64,000 bases of DNA from Macrocystis pyrifera (GCA_031763025.1 JASSKH010000021.1:9233358-9297357), one strand, 5' to 3'. Positions 47,168-58,700 are shown, counted from the stretch's first letter. Numbers and translations: made by a program. The notes: generated from the letters alone by a model not told the origin.

Positions 47168-47463
47168 GCAATCTGGGAGAAGGGATCTTTAGGGGTGTTT
47201 TTGACTTGAAAATTTGCGTAGCGCGGTCTGCACTTCGGAATCGTCGTCCGCGATTCAGAAATTTCCTGGTTCGATGCAAACGCGGCACAGCCGCGTTTAT
47301 GCCCAGTTTTGGCCCGTTCTGGCTGCGGTTTGGGGTCGGGGTTAGGGTTAGGGTTAGGGTTAGAGTAAAGGGTTGGGTTGGGTCTTCGCCCGTACCTTGA
47401 TCCCAACAGGACCCAAAATACCTGAACAGCCTACCAACCTAAAGATCCCTTCTCCCAGATTGC
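47168..47463. mobile_element. 296-bp inverted-repeat element with telomere-like core
   Basis: A perfect 26-bp terminal inverted repeat begins GCAATCTGGGAGAAGGGATC at both ends, flanked by TA on each side. The interior holds (GGGTTA)4 at 47339-47362. No coding capacity. TA flanks suggest a Tc1/mariner-type MITE. Confidence 0.65.
47339..47362 (+). repeat. Interstitial telomere-like repeat (GGGTTA)4
   Basis: Four perfect units, followed by degenerate gagtaaagggttgggttggg. Confidence 0.85.
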
Positions 47464-47919
47464 TAGGGGACCTCGTGAGAAATGTCTGGCGAAGGTAAGT
47501 GAATGGTGGCAGCATCGACGTAGTCCACTGCGCACGCTGAAACGTGGCAAGATACGTGAAGTTTTGCCACGACACAAACAAGTACGTGAGTATACTGGAA
47601 CACTCATCGATGAACCGTTGTAAGAGGTTTGACAGTCGAGCGCGCAGATATAGAGAGGGGCAAAATGGACAGCCACCGCAGCGTCCCGGTAGTGTGGCCA
47701 ATAATAGCCATGCGACAAAGGACTGACAGAATTCTCTGAAGTCTCAGTTAAAGGTGAGGTGGTGTAGTAGGACTATGGTAGCTTTCGATGGACTCTATAT
47801 ATCTGGCCAAAATCTTAAACGTGTAGGTTATCGTTAAAGTGCAGACGTAGGCCTTCGAGAGGAACCCCCACTTCAGATGCAGGTGAGACAGGATGAAAAC
47901 ATTTTTTTTCCTAGATGAG

Positions 47920-48190
47920 TACATGCTCCGAGCGTGTTAGACAGATGTGGCGCTGGTGGTTGCAAGTGGTGAAGACTGTACGAGGGTCAAGTCCGCCGCT
48001 CTTCTCAACACCGTCCAAGGTCAGCACCGCGGGAACAAGAGGCGCTGCAAACATCGGGCCGACGGCGATGGATGGAAGAGGAATGCTGAAGAACGTCTGG
48101 ACGAAGGTCAGGACCGCTGCTCTTCTTGCCACTGTCTGAGGGCAGCACTAAGGGAAGGAGAGGAGATGCAACATCGAGCCGACGGCAAGG
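47920..48190. repeat. Imperfect tandem repeat, about 120 bp
   Basis: Two passages with ccgctcttct..ac.gtc..agg.cagcac and aaacatcg.gccgacggc words, at about 47996-48075 and 48116-48195. The 253-codon plus-strand frame that runs from here into the solo LTR is not convincing. Confidence 0.4.
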
Positions 48191-48348
48191 TGCGGAGGTG
48201 GAAGGCGCAGGCACTGCAGGGGTCCATGATCGCAATACTCGCTGGGCACCGTCGCTCATATGCGCCGGTCTGGAGGGGTGTTCGAGGAGGAAAGCGCACA
48301 CACGCTGTCGCCGGGCTAGCACCGGGGCGCCGGCTTTGTGCCGACAAT

Positions 48349-48817
48349 TGTTATGTGTCTGGCAGGGGGGGTGTCAGAGGGCAAGCTTCGGTTAGCATCC
48401 TCTGGGCGGATCTTATAGGGGCAGGGAGTATCCCTGGTGTGGGAACGCCTTCGGTCTCGGGTAGAGAACCAGTAACGAGGTTCCGGGACCATCCGGTGTT
48501 TACTAAACACCACCAAGTGAAGAAAGAAAGTCAAAGCCAAGTGATTTGTGATACCTATCCTATCGACCCCCAGCCCCTTGGGCCCTGCCGTGCCCGTCGT
48601 GCCCGTCATCGTGTCTGTGATGTTTCGTTGAGAGTCTTCACGCTGACTGCTTGCATCTATCGCATTGCATCGATCCACGTTCTGCGTGACCCGATCATTA
48701 CTGCTTGAGGGCACTTCCTCGAACTCTCAAACAACAGATGAGCCGGCCTCAGAGATCTAACGAGCGCAACGAGAGCAGGTCCTTTTTCGGGTCTGAGAGC
48801 TGTACCCTGCTGTAACA
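48349..48817. mobile_element. Solo LTR, 469 bp, internally deleted copy
   Basis: Same family as 36659-37243. It starts TGTTATGTG and ends CTGTAACA, lacking about 100 bp near the left end. The rest matches closely, including ccccagccccttgggccctg and tctatcgcattgcatcgatc. Flanking bases do not form a clear target duplication. Confidence 0.65.
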
Positions 48818-49961
48818 AATCTCCATAGATACAGAGATGGCGACGGTAATGCGAGATATCATTCTCTGATTCTTTCCTTCAATTGAATTTTATTCGACGT
48901 TGAAACTACTCGAAAACTCCAAGAACCTTCGCGGAATCATAATCGACCAGAAAAACAATTCTAAAATACAAGTACTGAAAGGTTCATCCAGATCCACAGG
49001 CTACTACATCTCAATAAGAATCATCGCGATGCCCCGAACACTACTGCTGTTGCCTCCGCCGCGGTGCCTTTCCGTCCGATATCATGGCGTCACCGCACTC
49101 GAGTCATCCAGCTTATCCTCCGGCTCAGGGACCATAGGTAGGGGTCCAGAAATATATATAGATTGTTCGCGCGAAGCGCCAAAAAAATATAAAGGCGTTT
49201 TTGTCGGGCGAGCTACAATACCAATTACTCGAAAATAGTGGGAAAAAATAAGAAACCGGAATGCTGGTCGAGTCCGAATTTCTTATTTGTCAAAGGTACG
49301 TTATATACTGAGTTCAGTATAACCACATTCAATTATCTCATTTTCCTGTCATTTACTCTTACAGTGGGCTCCTTTACCTGTGTTCTGGTATAAGGCAAGA
49401 TTCTGTTTTCGGCGTCAAAAGTCGACTTCATGCATTAGTGCATATCTGTTCGAGATAAAATCCGATTGCGAAACGGTTTTTCACGTTGGATTACCTGGTA
49501 CTTTCCGGATAGACTGGCAGTACCGGTATATTTGTTGCAGGTGAATGGCTGCGGGGGTGTCGTCGCAAACATAGGCAACAAAAAACTAGAAAATACATTC
49601 TGTACTACTGCAGCTAGCTGCTGCTCTAGAATTTTATCTCTGAGGACACAGAAGGATCACACAAGAGATACTCTGCGCAACGTGACTGATGGAAGTGGTA
49701 TCTCGTATAATATACTACTATGTTAAATATGGATGCATGGAGAGTTGTCTGGTGGTGTAATGACGAAGTTCACTGCATTTTAGACAACACACAGAACGCA
49801 GAGTCATCGCCTTCGGTCTTCTCCAAAAAAAAACATACCAGGTACAATACACGGAAAACGTCAAAACGTGTGTTAAGAACAAGACGACTTCAATCGCCAA
49901 ATGTATTTAGCAGCAGCCAGTGCTACACCAAATCCTTCACGTTAGCCCATGTTAAACGTCA

Positions 49962-50483
49962 GTGGCAACTAAAGAGAATCGCCTCTGCGACCACGCCAGC
50001 CATATTTACGAGTCGTCGTACGACCCACGGACGAAAGGGAACTTGCAAGGAGGAAATTCAATTGTCCTCTGCGTTTCGGCGAATACATTTTCCGTCCCTG
50101 GGCCAGGGTCAGCAGGCACGATGCGCCGTTGCTCGTCCAATTATGGGTCCAGGGTCGATCTGAGACCACCCACCCTCGCGGTGCGTGCACTCCTGGCAAC
50201 TTCCGGATTCCTCCATCGGTGTACGACCGCTATCCCCTCCGCTCACCCCCCCCTGACGATATCCATCCGCAATGCGCGGACTCAGATATTTGCCCCTGCC
50301 CCCACCGTCCTGGCGGCGACCATGGACGGCGCCAACGAATCCCGCATTGAGGGGTTGGGAGCAAAACTTCGAGGCGTGGCCACGGGAAGTCTTGGTCAGT
50401 GCTTGCTGCATCACCCCCCTGACGACTCCACGGCGACTTTCATGATCGGGAGCTATCCGCGTTTCTCAGACACCGAAGCATAG
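49962..50483 (+). CDS. Hypothetical ORF, 173 codons (unit copy 1)
   Basis: The longest plus-strand frame in the unit, ending with a protein-like C-terminus (GANESRIEGLGAKLRGVATG, PDDSTATFMIGSYPRFSDTE). No domain recognised. A possible donor (CAA|GTGAGT at about 50657) follows the downstream segment AIRRQEQCCHHSGDWLWPEN, which could be another exon. The antisense frames are also open, so strand is uncertain. An identical copy lies at 54327-54848. Confidence 0.3.
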   Translation: MATKENRLCDHASHIYESSYDPRTKGNLQGGNSIVLCVSANTFSVPGPGSAGTMRRCSSNYGSRVDLRPPTLAVRALLATSGFLHRCTTAIPSAHPPLTISIRNARTQIFAPAPTVLAATMDGANESRIEGLGAKLRGVATGSLGQCLLHHPPDDSTATFMIGSYPRFSDTEA

Positions 50484-50921
50484 CTTTGAGGTTGGCTGGC
50501 TATCTTCCTGTTGATGGCAATGGCGAATGGAGAGTGCAGAGATACCGGCGGTAGCCCTGAATATGAGGGACGCAATAAGAAGACAAGAACAGTGTTGCCA
50601 CCACAGCGGTGATTGGTTGTGGCCCGAAAACGACTTCGAAGCGTGTCCGCAGATTCAAGTGAGTAGCCACTCTTGTTCATCCGAAAGGTACGCGCATTTT
50701 GACACAGTTTACATACCACATTATAGAAGTTATATTACGACAGTAGTACCGCTATCTATTTGTTCAAGAAAGCTAGCTAGCCATCTCCCTGCCAACAAAA
50801 GTACTCCCCATGCCTTCGCACGACTCGTAACCGAGAGTAGGCTGCCAACACACGCACTGAAGTTTGCAAGCCTCTACATGTTGTTTGGATAGTTTTACAA
50901 GCATCTATACCCGCCGCTCAC

Positions 50922-51049
50922 CAGTATATCCCTGTCGCCTGGTCCCATTAGACCCTCGACTTTGTCGTCTTCACCAAGGGCGAGACCGATCCACTCGTTG
51001 CCTGATCTGGCTCCACCTGCAGCGTCGTCACCTTCATCATCAGTGTTAC
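50922..51049 (-). other. Candidate exon, minus strand (unit copy 1)
   Basis: Bounded by an acceptor after a pyrimidine-containing stretch (atttgatcgccag|) and a donor |GTGAGC. One phase gives the acidic peptide NTDDEGDDAAGGARSGNEWI, open throughout. The phase continuing from the exon at 51260-51355 gives VTLMMKVTTLQVEPDQATSG and then a stop. Both look protein-like, so the frame is undecided. Confidence 0.3.
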
Positions 51050-51259
51050 CTGGCGATCAAATGGAAAATTATGCCGTCCACGCCAGATGAGCGAATAAGA
51101 CAGCGAAACCGAAGTCTCAATCACACGCGAGGGCTACACACAATATCGTTCGCTTGCATCAGAAATGTCAGACTCCACCATACGCAAAAAAAAAGTAGAA
51201 TATTTACACGCATGCCGCCATCCTTACGTTAGAGCTCCGGCAAACGACAAATGACTCAC

Positions 51260-51355
51260 CTGCTCGCTTTGCGGTGTTGCCCGTAAGAAGGTCCTCGTTG
51301 TTGAAGTCGCCATTGCCTCCGCACCATCGTCCAGCGATGGCTTGTAAGATTCCGC
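51260..51355 (-). other. Candidate exon, minus strand (unit copy 1)
   Basis: 96 bp between acceptor catccgcag| and donor |GTGAGT. It encodes 32 residues with no stop (AESYKPSLDDGAEAMATSTT, then RTFLRATPQSEQ). The donor matches the consensus well. Together with 50922-51049 it hints at a spliced minus-strand gene. The identical segment starts at 55623 in copy 2. Confidence 0.35.
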
Positions 51356-52674
51356 CTGCGGATGATATACATGCCCAGCAACGCGAAATAATCGAAAGAC
51401 GGTTCAGCAGACTCTGGCCGTGTATTGTCTTGGCATACACGCCCCCCCTCCCTCCCTCCCTCCCTCCCTCAGCAAACCCTCCTCCTTCCTGGGCAGCACG
51501 CTCGCCTCTACGGCTGCATGAAATCCCTCGTCACCGTCTGCTGCGATTTCCTGCAGGTGGGAGATAGGGCGCCGGTTCCGGGCGCTGCGTCCCGGCCTGC
51601 GGCAGTAGATATCGCATGTCGTTCTGTGCAACGCTTTCTCGTCGCTTGCCCGGCCTTTCATGACACAGGTATTGGCGGCGACCTGGCGTACAGGACGAAG
51701 GCACCTAGTGATGTTTCCCTCATGATCTTGACCGCTCCCCACAGCCCGACCAGCTGCGTCCGAGCTTCCCCGTGACATAGAGCTTCACGCGCGGAGAGTA
51801 GCTGGTGCTATATAGGCGCACCTGTTTCGCGGATAGGGCATACACGAGACCTGTTTCGTGGAGAGGGGCGTAGACGAGGGCGGGAAGGACGAGGGTACTT
51901 CTGTGTGTAGCACTTGAGGGGCGCTGGGCGTTACGGTTACGTATTGCAGTACCGACATACCTGGTATTCGATAGAGCTTTGACCGGCCACCGTATTTCCT
52001 CGATAATTTTTAAACCGGGGGCCAGGTCCTCAGGTGCAGGGAACGCAGAGGCGACGCGATGGCGCACTTCGAGTCGACCATCGTTTTGCACAGAATGACC
52101 GAGTTGAAGGTATCATATAACCTTAGTCCCGTTGTGTGTCGTTGAGACGAGCGCTCGTACAGCGGGTGAAGGGAATGGCGCTGTTCGGCAACTGCTTCCC
52201 CAGCAGGCATGCCGTCATGGCGGCGTGTTATCGAGACGACTATGCTACCAACTTCAACTTAGCGAGCGGGCGCAAGTGCAAGGTATTCGCCGCTTCTACG
52301 CCGCAGTTGTTGAAAGCCTGCGCAGCATCCGTTTTGATCACGATGCTAGTCAGCGCAAGGGGTCCATCGAGCAGAAAGGCGGTCGCCGTGCAAGTTGGTG
52401 CAAAGACAAAAAAAGAGTACAGGTACTCCTGCCACAAAAAAGGGACACAGGAAAAAACGTACCCAGATATTATTTGTCATGGCAATCGTGGTTGGCTACG
52501 CTCACCTTAGTCGATCCTCGAGAGCAGTAGGGAACGTCTCCTGTGAGAACCCAGAAGGGACCCTCTGCAAGTGGAAGAGGAAGGGCGTGCCGCGATGGGG
52601 GAGTGCATTTATGGAGACGGACGACGGACGACTGGTCGAGGCGATGTCGAGTCTTGTAGAAAAAACAAACTGCG

Positions 52675-53141
52675 TCACTCGTTCTGACGAAACAGGCAAG
52701 TCTGCTCTTGACCACCGTGATAACACTGCCAAGTTGGTACCGGTAGTTGTTTAGCTATGCTCTGGATCAAGCCTGTAACATAAAAACAGAGTAATACAAC
52801 CCCCAGTTCACCTGTGAGTACAACAGAATGGGCGGCTTCAAGCCGTTGCCCCCATAAATCCTGAGCCTGGTCTCGTAGGAGAGCTGGAGTTGCCTGGTCG
52901 GCTGCTTCCTGCTGCTGCCTGGTCGGTTGCTGTTGCTGCTGTTGCTGCTTCTGTTGCTGCTGCTGCTTCTGCTGCTGCTTGCTGTCGATAGTGCTGGCAC
53001 TGGTGCTTCTGGCTACAGCGGCCTTCCCGTTGAAGTCGGTTGCTTTGCGGGTGCTGCTGCTGGAGGCCGTTGGTACTCTTCCTGGCACTGCTCCTCCTCT
53101 TCGGCGTCTGGAGCCTAACACCGAGAGCTTTGACTGCCTGG

Positions 53142-53224
<83 letters not shown>

Positions 53225-53376
53225 GCCGCTACTGCTCTGCTGCCGATGATGTGTTGGCGCCGCGAGAAAGGTGCCGCTCGTACACGAAACTTGACAGTCC
53301 AGTGAGCGGAATTCGAGCCTCGGGGTGATTTCGGGGTGATTTTGACCTCTTGGCCAATATAAATCGTCGTAATCAA
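52675..53376 (-). CDS. Polyglutamine protein ORF, 233 codons (unit copy 1)
   Basis: Starts MITTIYIGQEVKITPKSPRG, then a Q tract from an uninterrupted (CTG)27 on the plus strand, a Ser/Thr/Arg-rich stretch, a second interrupted Q/K tract (KQQQKQQQQQKQQQQQQQ), then DQATPALLRDQAQDLWGQRL. It ends with a hydrophobic stretch (VVLTGELGVVLLCFYVTGLI). A short GT..AG interval (GTGAACTGG to ATGTTACAG) inside the last part may be an intron, which would change the C-terminus. No enzymatic domain. Polyglutamine proteins are often regulatory, but no function can be inferred here. Broken by one deletion in copy 2. Confidence 0.45.
53143..53223 (+). repeat. (CTG)27
   Basis: Uninterrupted triplet run, read as glutamine on the minus strand. 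Confidence 0.95.
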
Positions 53377-54326
53377 AAGTCGTAATCTATCTCGCTCGGT
53401 AAACCCCTTATATTATCAGGTATTGACCAATAGGAATGCGTCGTAATCAAGAAAAATGCCCTACCTTTTGTCGCTGTGCGCACACAGGCTCAGGGACCAT
53501 AGGTAGGGGTCCAGAAATATATATAGATTGTTCGCGCGAAGCGCCAAAAAAATATAAAGGCGTTTTTGTCGGGCGAGCTACAATACCAATTACTCGAAAA
53601 TAGTGGGAAAAAATAAGAAACCGGAATGCTGGTCGAGTCCGAATTTCTTATTTGTCAAAGGTACGTTATATACTGAGTTCAGTATAACCACATTCAATTA
53701 TCTCATTTTCCTGTCATTTACTCTTACAGTGGGCTCCTTTACCTGTGTTCTGGTATAAGGCAAGATTCTGTTTTCGGCGTCAAAAGTCGACTTCATGCAT
53801 TAGTGCATATCTGTTCGAGATAAAATCCGATTGCGAAACGGTTTTTTTCACGTTGGATTACCTGGTACTTTCCGGATAGACTGGCAGTACCGGTATATTT
53901 GTTGCAGGTGAATGGCTGCGGGGGTGTCGTCGCAAACATAGGCAACAAAAAACTAGAAAATACATTCTGTACTACTGCAGCTAGCTGCTGCTCTAGAATT
54001 TTATCTCTGAGGACACAGAAGGATCACACAAGAGATACTCTGCGCAACGTGACTGATGGAAGTGGTATCTCGTATAATATACTACTATGTTAAATATGGA
54101 TGCATGGAGAGTTGTCTGGTGGTGTAATGACGAAGTTCACTGCATTTTAGACAACACACAGAACGCAGAGTCATCGCCTTCGGTCTTCTCCAAAAAAACA
54201 TACCAGGTACAATACACGGAAAACGTCAAAACGTGTGTTAAGAACAAGACGACTTCAATCGCCAAATGTATTTAGCAGCAGCCAGTGCTACACCAAATCC
54301 TTCACGTTAGCCCATGTTAAACGTCA

Positions 54327-54848
54327 GTGGCAACTAAAGAGAATCGCCTCTGCGACCACGCCAGCCATATTTACGAGTCGTCGTACGACCCACGGACGAA
54401 AGGGAACTTGCAAGGAGGAAATTCAATTGTCCTCTGCGTTTCGGCGAATACATTTTCCGTCCCTGGGCCAGGGTCAGCAGGCACGATGCGCCGTTGCTCG
54501 TCCAATTATGGGTCCAGGGTCGATCTGAGACCACCCACCCTCGCGGTGCGTGCACTCCTGGCAACTTCCGGATTCCTCCATCGGTGTACGACCGCTATCC
54601 CCTCCGCTCACCCCCCCCTGACGATATCCATCCGCAATGCGCGGACTCAGATATTTGCCCCTGCCCCCACCGTCCTGGCGGCGACCATGGACGGCGCCAA
54701 CGAATCCCGCATTGAGGGGTTGGGAGCAAAACTTCGAGGCGTGGCCACGGGAAGTCTTGGTCAGTGCTTGCTGCATCACCCCCCTGACGACTCCACGGCG
54801 ACTTTCATGATCGGGAGCTATCCGCGTTTCTCAGACACCGAAGCATAG
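54327..54848 (+). CDS. Hypothetical ORF, 173 codons (unit copy 2)
   Basis: Identical to the frame at 49962-50483 as far as I can see. Its conservation carries no information about function, because the surrounding non-coding sequence is equally identical. Confidence 0.3.
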   Translation: MATKENRLCDHASHIYESSYDPRTKGNLQGGNSIVLCVSANTFSVPGPGSAGTMRRCSSNYGSRVDLRPPTLAVRALLATSGFLHRCTTAIPSAHPPLTISIRNARTQIFAPAPTVLAATMDGANESRIEGLGAKLRGVATGSLGQCLLHHPPDDSTATFMIGSYPRFSDTEA

Positions 54849-57036
54849 CTTTGAGGTTGGCTGGCTATCTTCCTGTTGATGGCAATGGCGAATGGAGAGT
54901 GCAGAGATACCGGCGGTAGCCCTGAATATGAGGGACGCAATAAGAAGACAAGAACAGTGTTGCCACCACAGCGGTGATTGGTTGTGGCCCGAAAACGACT
55001 TCGAAGCGTGTCCGCAGATTCAAGTGAGTAGCCACTCTTGTTCATCCGAAAGGTACGCGCATTTTGACACAGTTTACATACCACATTATAGAAGTTATAT
55101 TACGACAGTAGTACCGCTATCTATTTGTTCAAGAAAGCTAGCTAGCCATCTCCCTGCCAACAAAAGTACTCCCCATGCCTTCGCACGACTCGTAACCGAG
55201 AGTAGGCTGCCAACACACGCACTGAAGTTTGCAAGCCTCTACATGTTGTTTGGATAGTTTTACAAGCATCTATACCCGCCGCTCACCAGTATATCCCTGT
55301 CGCCTGGTCCCATTAGACCCTCGACTTTGTCGTCTTCACCAAGGGCGAGACCGATCCACTCGTTGCCTGATCTGGCTCCACCTGCAGCGTCGTCACCTTC
55401 ATCATCAGTGTTACCTGGCGATCAAATGGAAAATTATGCCGTCCACGCCAGATGAGCGAATAAGACAGCGAAACCGAAGTCTCAATCACACGCGAGGGCT
55501 ACACAATATCGTTCGCTTGCATCAGAAATGTCAGACTCCACCATACGCAAAAAAAAAGTAGAATATTTACACGCATGCCGCCATCCTTACGTTAGAGCTC
55601 CGGCAAACGACAAATGACTCACCTGCTCGCTTTGCGGTGTTGCCCGTAAGAAGGTCCTCGTTGTTGAAGTCGCCATTGCCTCCGCACCATCGTCCAGCGA
55701 TGGCTTGTAAGATTCCGCCTGCGGATGATATACATGCCCAGCAACGCGAAATAATCGAAAGACGGTTCAGCAGACTCTGGCCGTGTATTGTCTTGGCATA
55801 CACGCCCCCCCCCCCTCCCTCCCTCCCCCTCAGCAAACCCTCCTCCTTCCTGGGCAGCACGCTCGCCTCTACGGCTGCATGAAATCCCTCGTCACCGTCT
55901 GCTGCGATTTCCTGCAGGTGGGAGATAGGGCGCCGGTTCCGGGCGCTGCGTCCCGGCCTGCGGCAGTAGATATCGCATGTCGTTCTGTGCAACGCTTTCT
56001 CGTCGCTTGCCCGGCCTTTCATGACACAGGTATTGGCGGCGACCTGGCGTACAGGACGAAGGCACCTAGTGATGTTTCCCTCATGATCTTGACCGCTCCC
56101 CACAGCCCGACCAGCTGCGTCCGAGCTTCCCCGTGACATAGAGCTTCACGCGCGGAGAGTAGCTGGTGCTATATAGGCGCACCTGTTTCGCGGATAGGGC
56201 ATACACGAGACCTGTTTCGTGGAGAGGGGGCGTAGACGAGGGCGGGAAGGACGAGGGTACTTCTGTGTGTAGCACTTGAGGGGCGCTGGGCGTTACGGTT
56301 ACGTATTGCAGTACCGACATACCTGGTATTCGATAGAGCTTTGACCGGCCACCGTATTTCCTCGATAATTTTTAAACCGGGGGCCAGGTCCTCAGGTGCA
56401 GGGAACGCAGAGGCGACGCGATGGCGCACTTCGAGTCGACCATCGTTTTGCACAGAATGACCGAGTTGAAGGTATCATATAACCTTAGTCCCGTTGTGTG
56501 TCGTTGAGACGAGCGCTCGTACAGCGGGTGAAGGGAATGGCGCTGTTCGGCAACTGCTTCCCCAGCAGGCATGCCGTCATGGCGGCGTGTTATCGAGACG
56601 ACTATGCTACCAACTTCAACTTAGCGAGCGGGCGCAAGTGCAAGGTATTCGCCGCTTCTACGCCGCAGTTGTTGAAAGCCTGCGCAGCATCCGTTTTGAT
56701 CACGATGCTAGTCAGCGCAAGGGGTCCATCGAGCAGAAAGGCGGTCGCCGTGCAAGTTGGTGCAAAGACAAAAAAAGAGTACAGGTACTCCTGCCACAAA
56801 AAAGGGACACAGGAAAAAACGTACCCAGATATTATTTGTCATGGCAATCGTGGTTGGCTACGCTCACCTTAGTCGATCCTCGAGAGCAGTAGGGAACGTC
56901 TCCTGTGAGAACCCAGAAGGGACCCTCTGCAAGTGGAAGAGGAAGGGCGTGCCGCGATGGGGGAGTGCATTTATGGAGACGGACGACGGACGACTGGTCG
57001 AGGCGATGTCGAGTCTTGTAGAAAAAACAAACTGCG

Positions 57037-57503
57037 TCACTCGTTCTGACGAAACAGGCAAGTCTGCTCTTGACCACCGTGATAACACTGCCAAGTTGGT
57101 ACCGGTAGTTGTTTAGCTATGCTCTGGATCAAGCCTGTAACATAAAAACAGAGTAATACAACCCCCAGTTCACCTGTGAGTACAACAGAATGGGCGGCTT
57201 CAAGCCGTTGCCCCCATAAATCCTGAGCCTGGTCTCGTAGGAGAGCTGGAGTTGCCTGGTCGGCTGCTTCCTGCTGCTGCCTGGTCGGTTGCTGTTGCTG
57301 CTGTTGCTGCTTCTGTTGCTGCTGCTGCTTCTGCTGCTGCTTGCTGTCGATAGTGCTGGCACTGGTGCTTCTGGCTACAGCGGCCTTCCCGTTGAAGTCG
57401 GTTGCTTTGCGGGTGCTGCTGCTGGAGGCCGTTGGTACTCTTCCTGGCACTGCTCCTCCTCTTCGGCGTCTGGAGCCTAACACCGAGAGCTTTGACTGCC
57501 TGG

Positions 57504-57559
<56 letters not shown>

Positions 57560-57737
57560 GCTGCTGCTGCTGCTGCTGCTGCTGTGCCGCTACTGCTCTG
57601 CTGCCGATGATGTGTTGGCGCCGCGAGAAAGGTGCCGCTCGTACACGAAACTTGACAGTCCAGTGAGCGGAATTCGAGCCTCGGGGTGATTTCGGGGTGA
57701 TTTTGACCTCTTGGCCAATATAAATCGTCGTAATCAA
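57037..57737 (-). pseudogene. Polyglutamine ORF, frameshifted (unit copy 2)
   Basis: Same as 52675-53376, except that the CTG run is (CTG)18-TG-(CTG)8, one C short. The N-terminal frame therefore leaves glutamine for a serine run and stops (57477-57737), while the C-terminal part remains open separately (57037-57483). If copy 1 is the functional gene, this copy is a new pseudogene; otherwise the missing base is a sequencing error. Confidence 0.5.
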
Positions 57738-57847
57738 AAGTCGTAATCTATCTCGCTCGGTAAACCCCTTATATTATCAGGTATTGACCAATAGGAATGC
57801 GTCGTAATCAAGAAAAATGCCCTACCTTTTGTCGCTGTGCGCACACA

Positions 57848-58424
57848 TTACCCCGATATCCCAATACCCTACTGCCGAAATCCCTTTCCAGCGTGGAACT
57901 CCCCAATCTACCATGGATCTTATATGTCGTGTATCTGAGTACAATCAACAGGATCCTTCGAAACGCCAACGTCCTGCATCAATATGCAATCCCGCTGTAT
58001 TGATGACCGACGACACTTTGCTATATCCCGTTCAGCGTGGTGTTTTTTCGTAAGGCAAAGGGCTACCTCTGTGATTCCCTCACTGCTATCGAGCAAACAC
58101 AGGGTCAGCGCACGGTCGACAATGTATGGCCGCGCGGGTTATTCGGAACTCCCGCTTTAGTCGGCAATGCGTGTAGCCCGCGCCAAACGCGACTCACGGA
58201 AGACTGCAAAATCACCTTCAGCCTCGTGTAATAATACGGGGAGAGCGGTATTGTCAGTATTTTCCGCGCCTCGAATTAATACATCAGACACGGCAGCGTA
58301 CAAAACGCTTACCACGTTATTGTATTATGTGCCAACGACTTTCCCATCCGCTCCCCTTCCTCCTCCCCCTCTGAATTTCCCCCGATTGGTGCAAGAAATG
58401 TCTGCCTGCTTGGTTGGTAAATAG
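57848..58424. other. Shared repeat, then unassigned
   Basis: 57841-57950 matches 35684-35800. The rest shows short frames only. Confidence 0.4.
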
Positions 58425-58700
58425 AGCATACCCATTGCTGTCTCCGGAAGCGGCTATAACAGAAAACGTTTATATTTCATTGGCGGCTGCCTTCCATGTG
58501 CAAGTCCACCTCAGTTCTTAGTATAAGCCGTTTACCGTTGATGCGGCTCGCCCAACACCTCACGGCATCTCGCGCTTTGTGGACGTAATGTCTCCCTGTC
58601 CGGTGAAAACCCGATGCGCCCCATCCCAGCATTGTAGGAATGCAAGGCTCTATAGTCATACGGATGCTGATATGCATGGCATGAGAACCCCCCCTGCCCA
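58425..58700 (+). repeat. Relic of the DIRS 5' region
   Basis: Collinear with about 10955-11220: cccattgctgtctc.ggaag, atgtgcaagtcc.cctca, ccggtgaaaacccga and cattgtag.gatgc.agg.tctat.gtcatacg. About three quarters of positions agree by eye. No RT or recombinase is attached. Confidence 0.65.

Larger units (their letters stand above)
49122..53486. repeat. 4.36-kb tandem unit, copy 1
   Basis: A 4365-bp unit from ggctcagggaccataggtag to cgctgtgcgcacaca, repeated immediately at 53487-57847. I found six length differences between the copies, all in homopolymers or simple repeats, and no certain substitution. There are no terminal inverted or long terminal repeats. Open frames on both strands include plus-strand frames at 49962-50483, 51425-51775 and 52395-52754, and the minus-strand polyglutamine frame at 52675-53376. 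Direct tandem duplication or an assembly artefact. Confidence 0.95.
53487..57847. repeat. 4.36-kb tandem unit, copy 2
   Basis: A 4361-bp copy of 49122-53486. Relative to copy 1: +2 in a T run, -2 in an A run, -2 in an (AC) run, -2 in a C/CCCT run, +1 in a G run and -1 in the CTG run, which sums exactly to the 4-bp length difference. The bases after 57847 are those that follow the same gcacaca word at 35690. Confidence 0.95.

Noticed and set aside
47947..48708. 253-codon plus-strand ORF
   Set aside because: Its second half is the solo LTR read through, and a similar phrase appears in the LTR at 36.9 kb in a different frame context.
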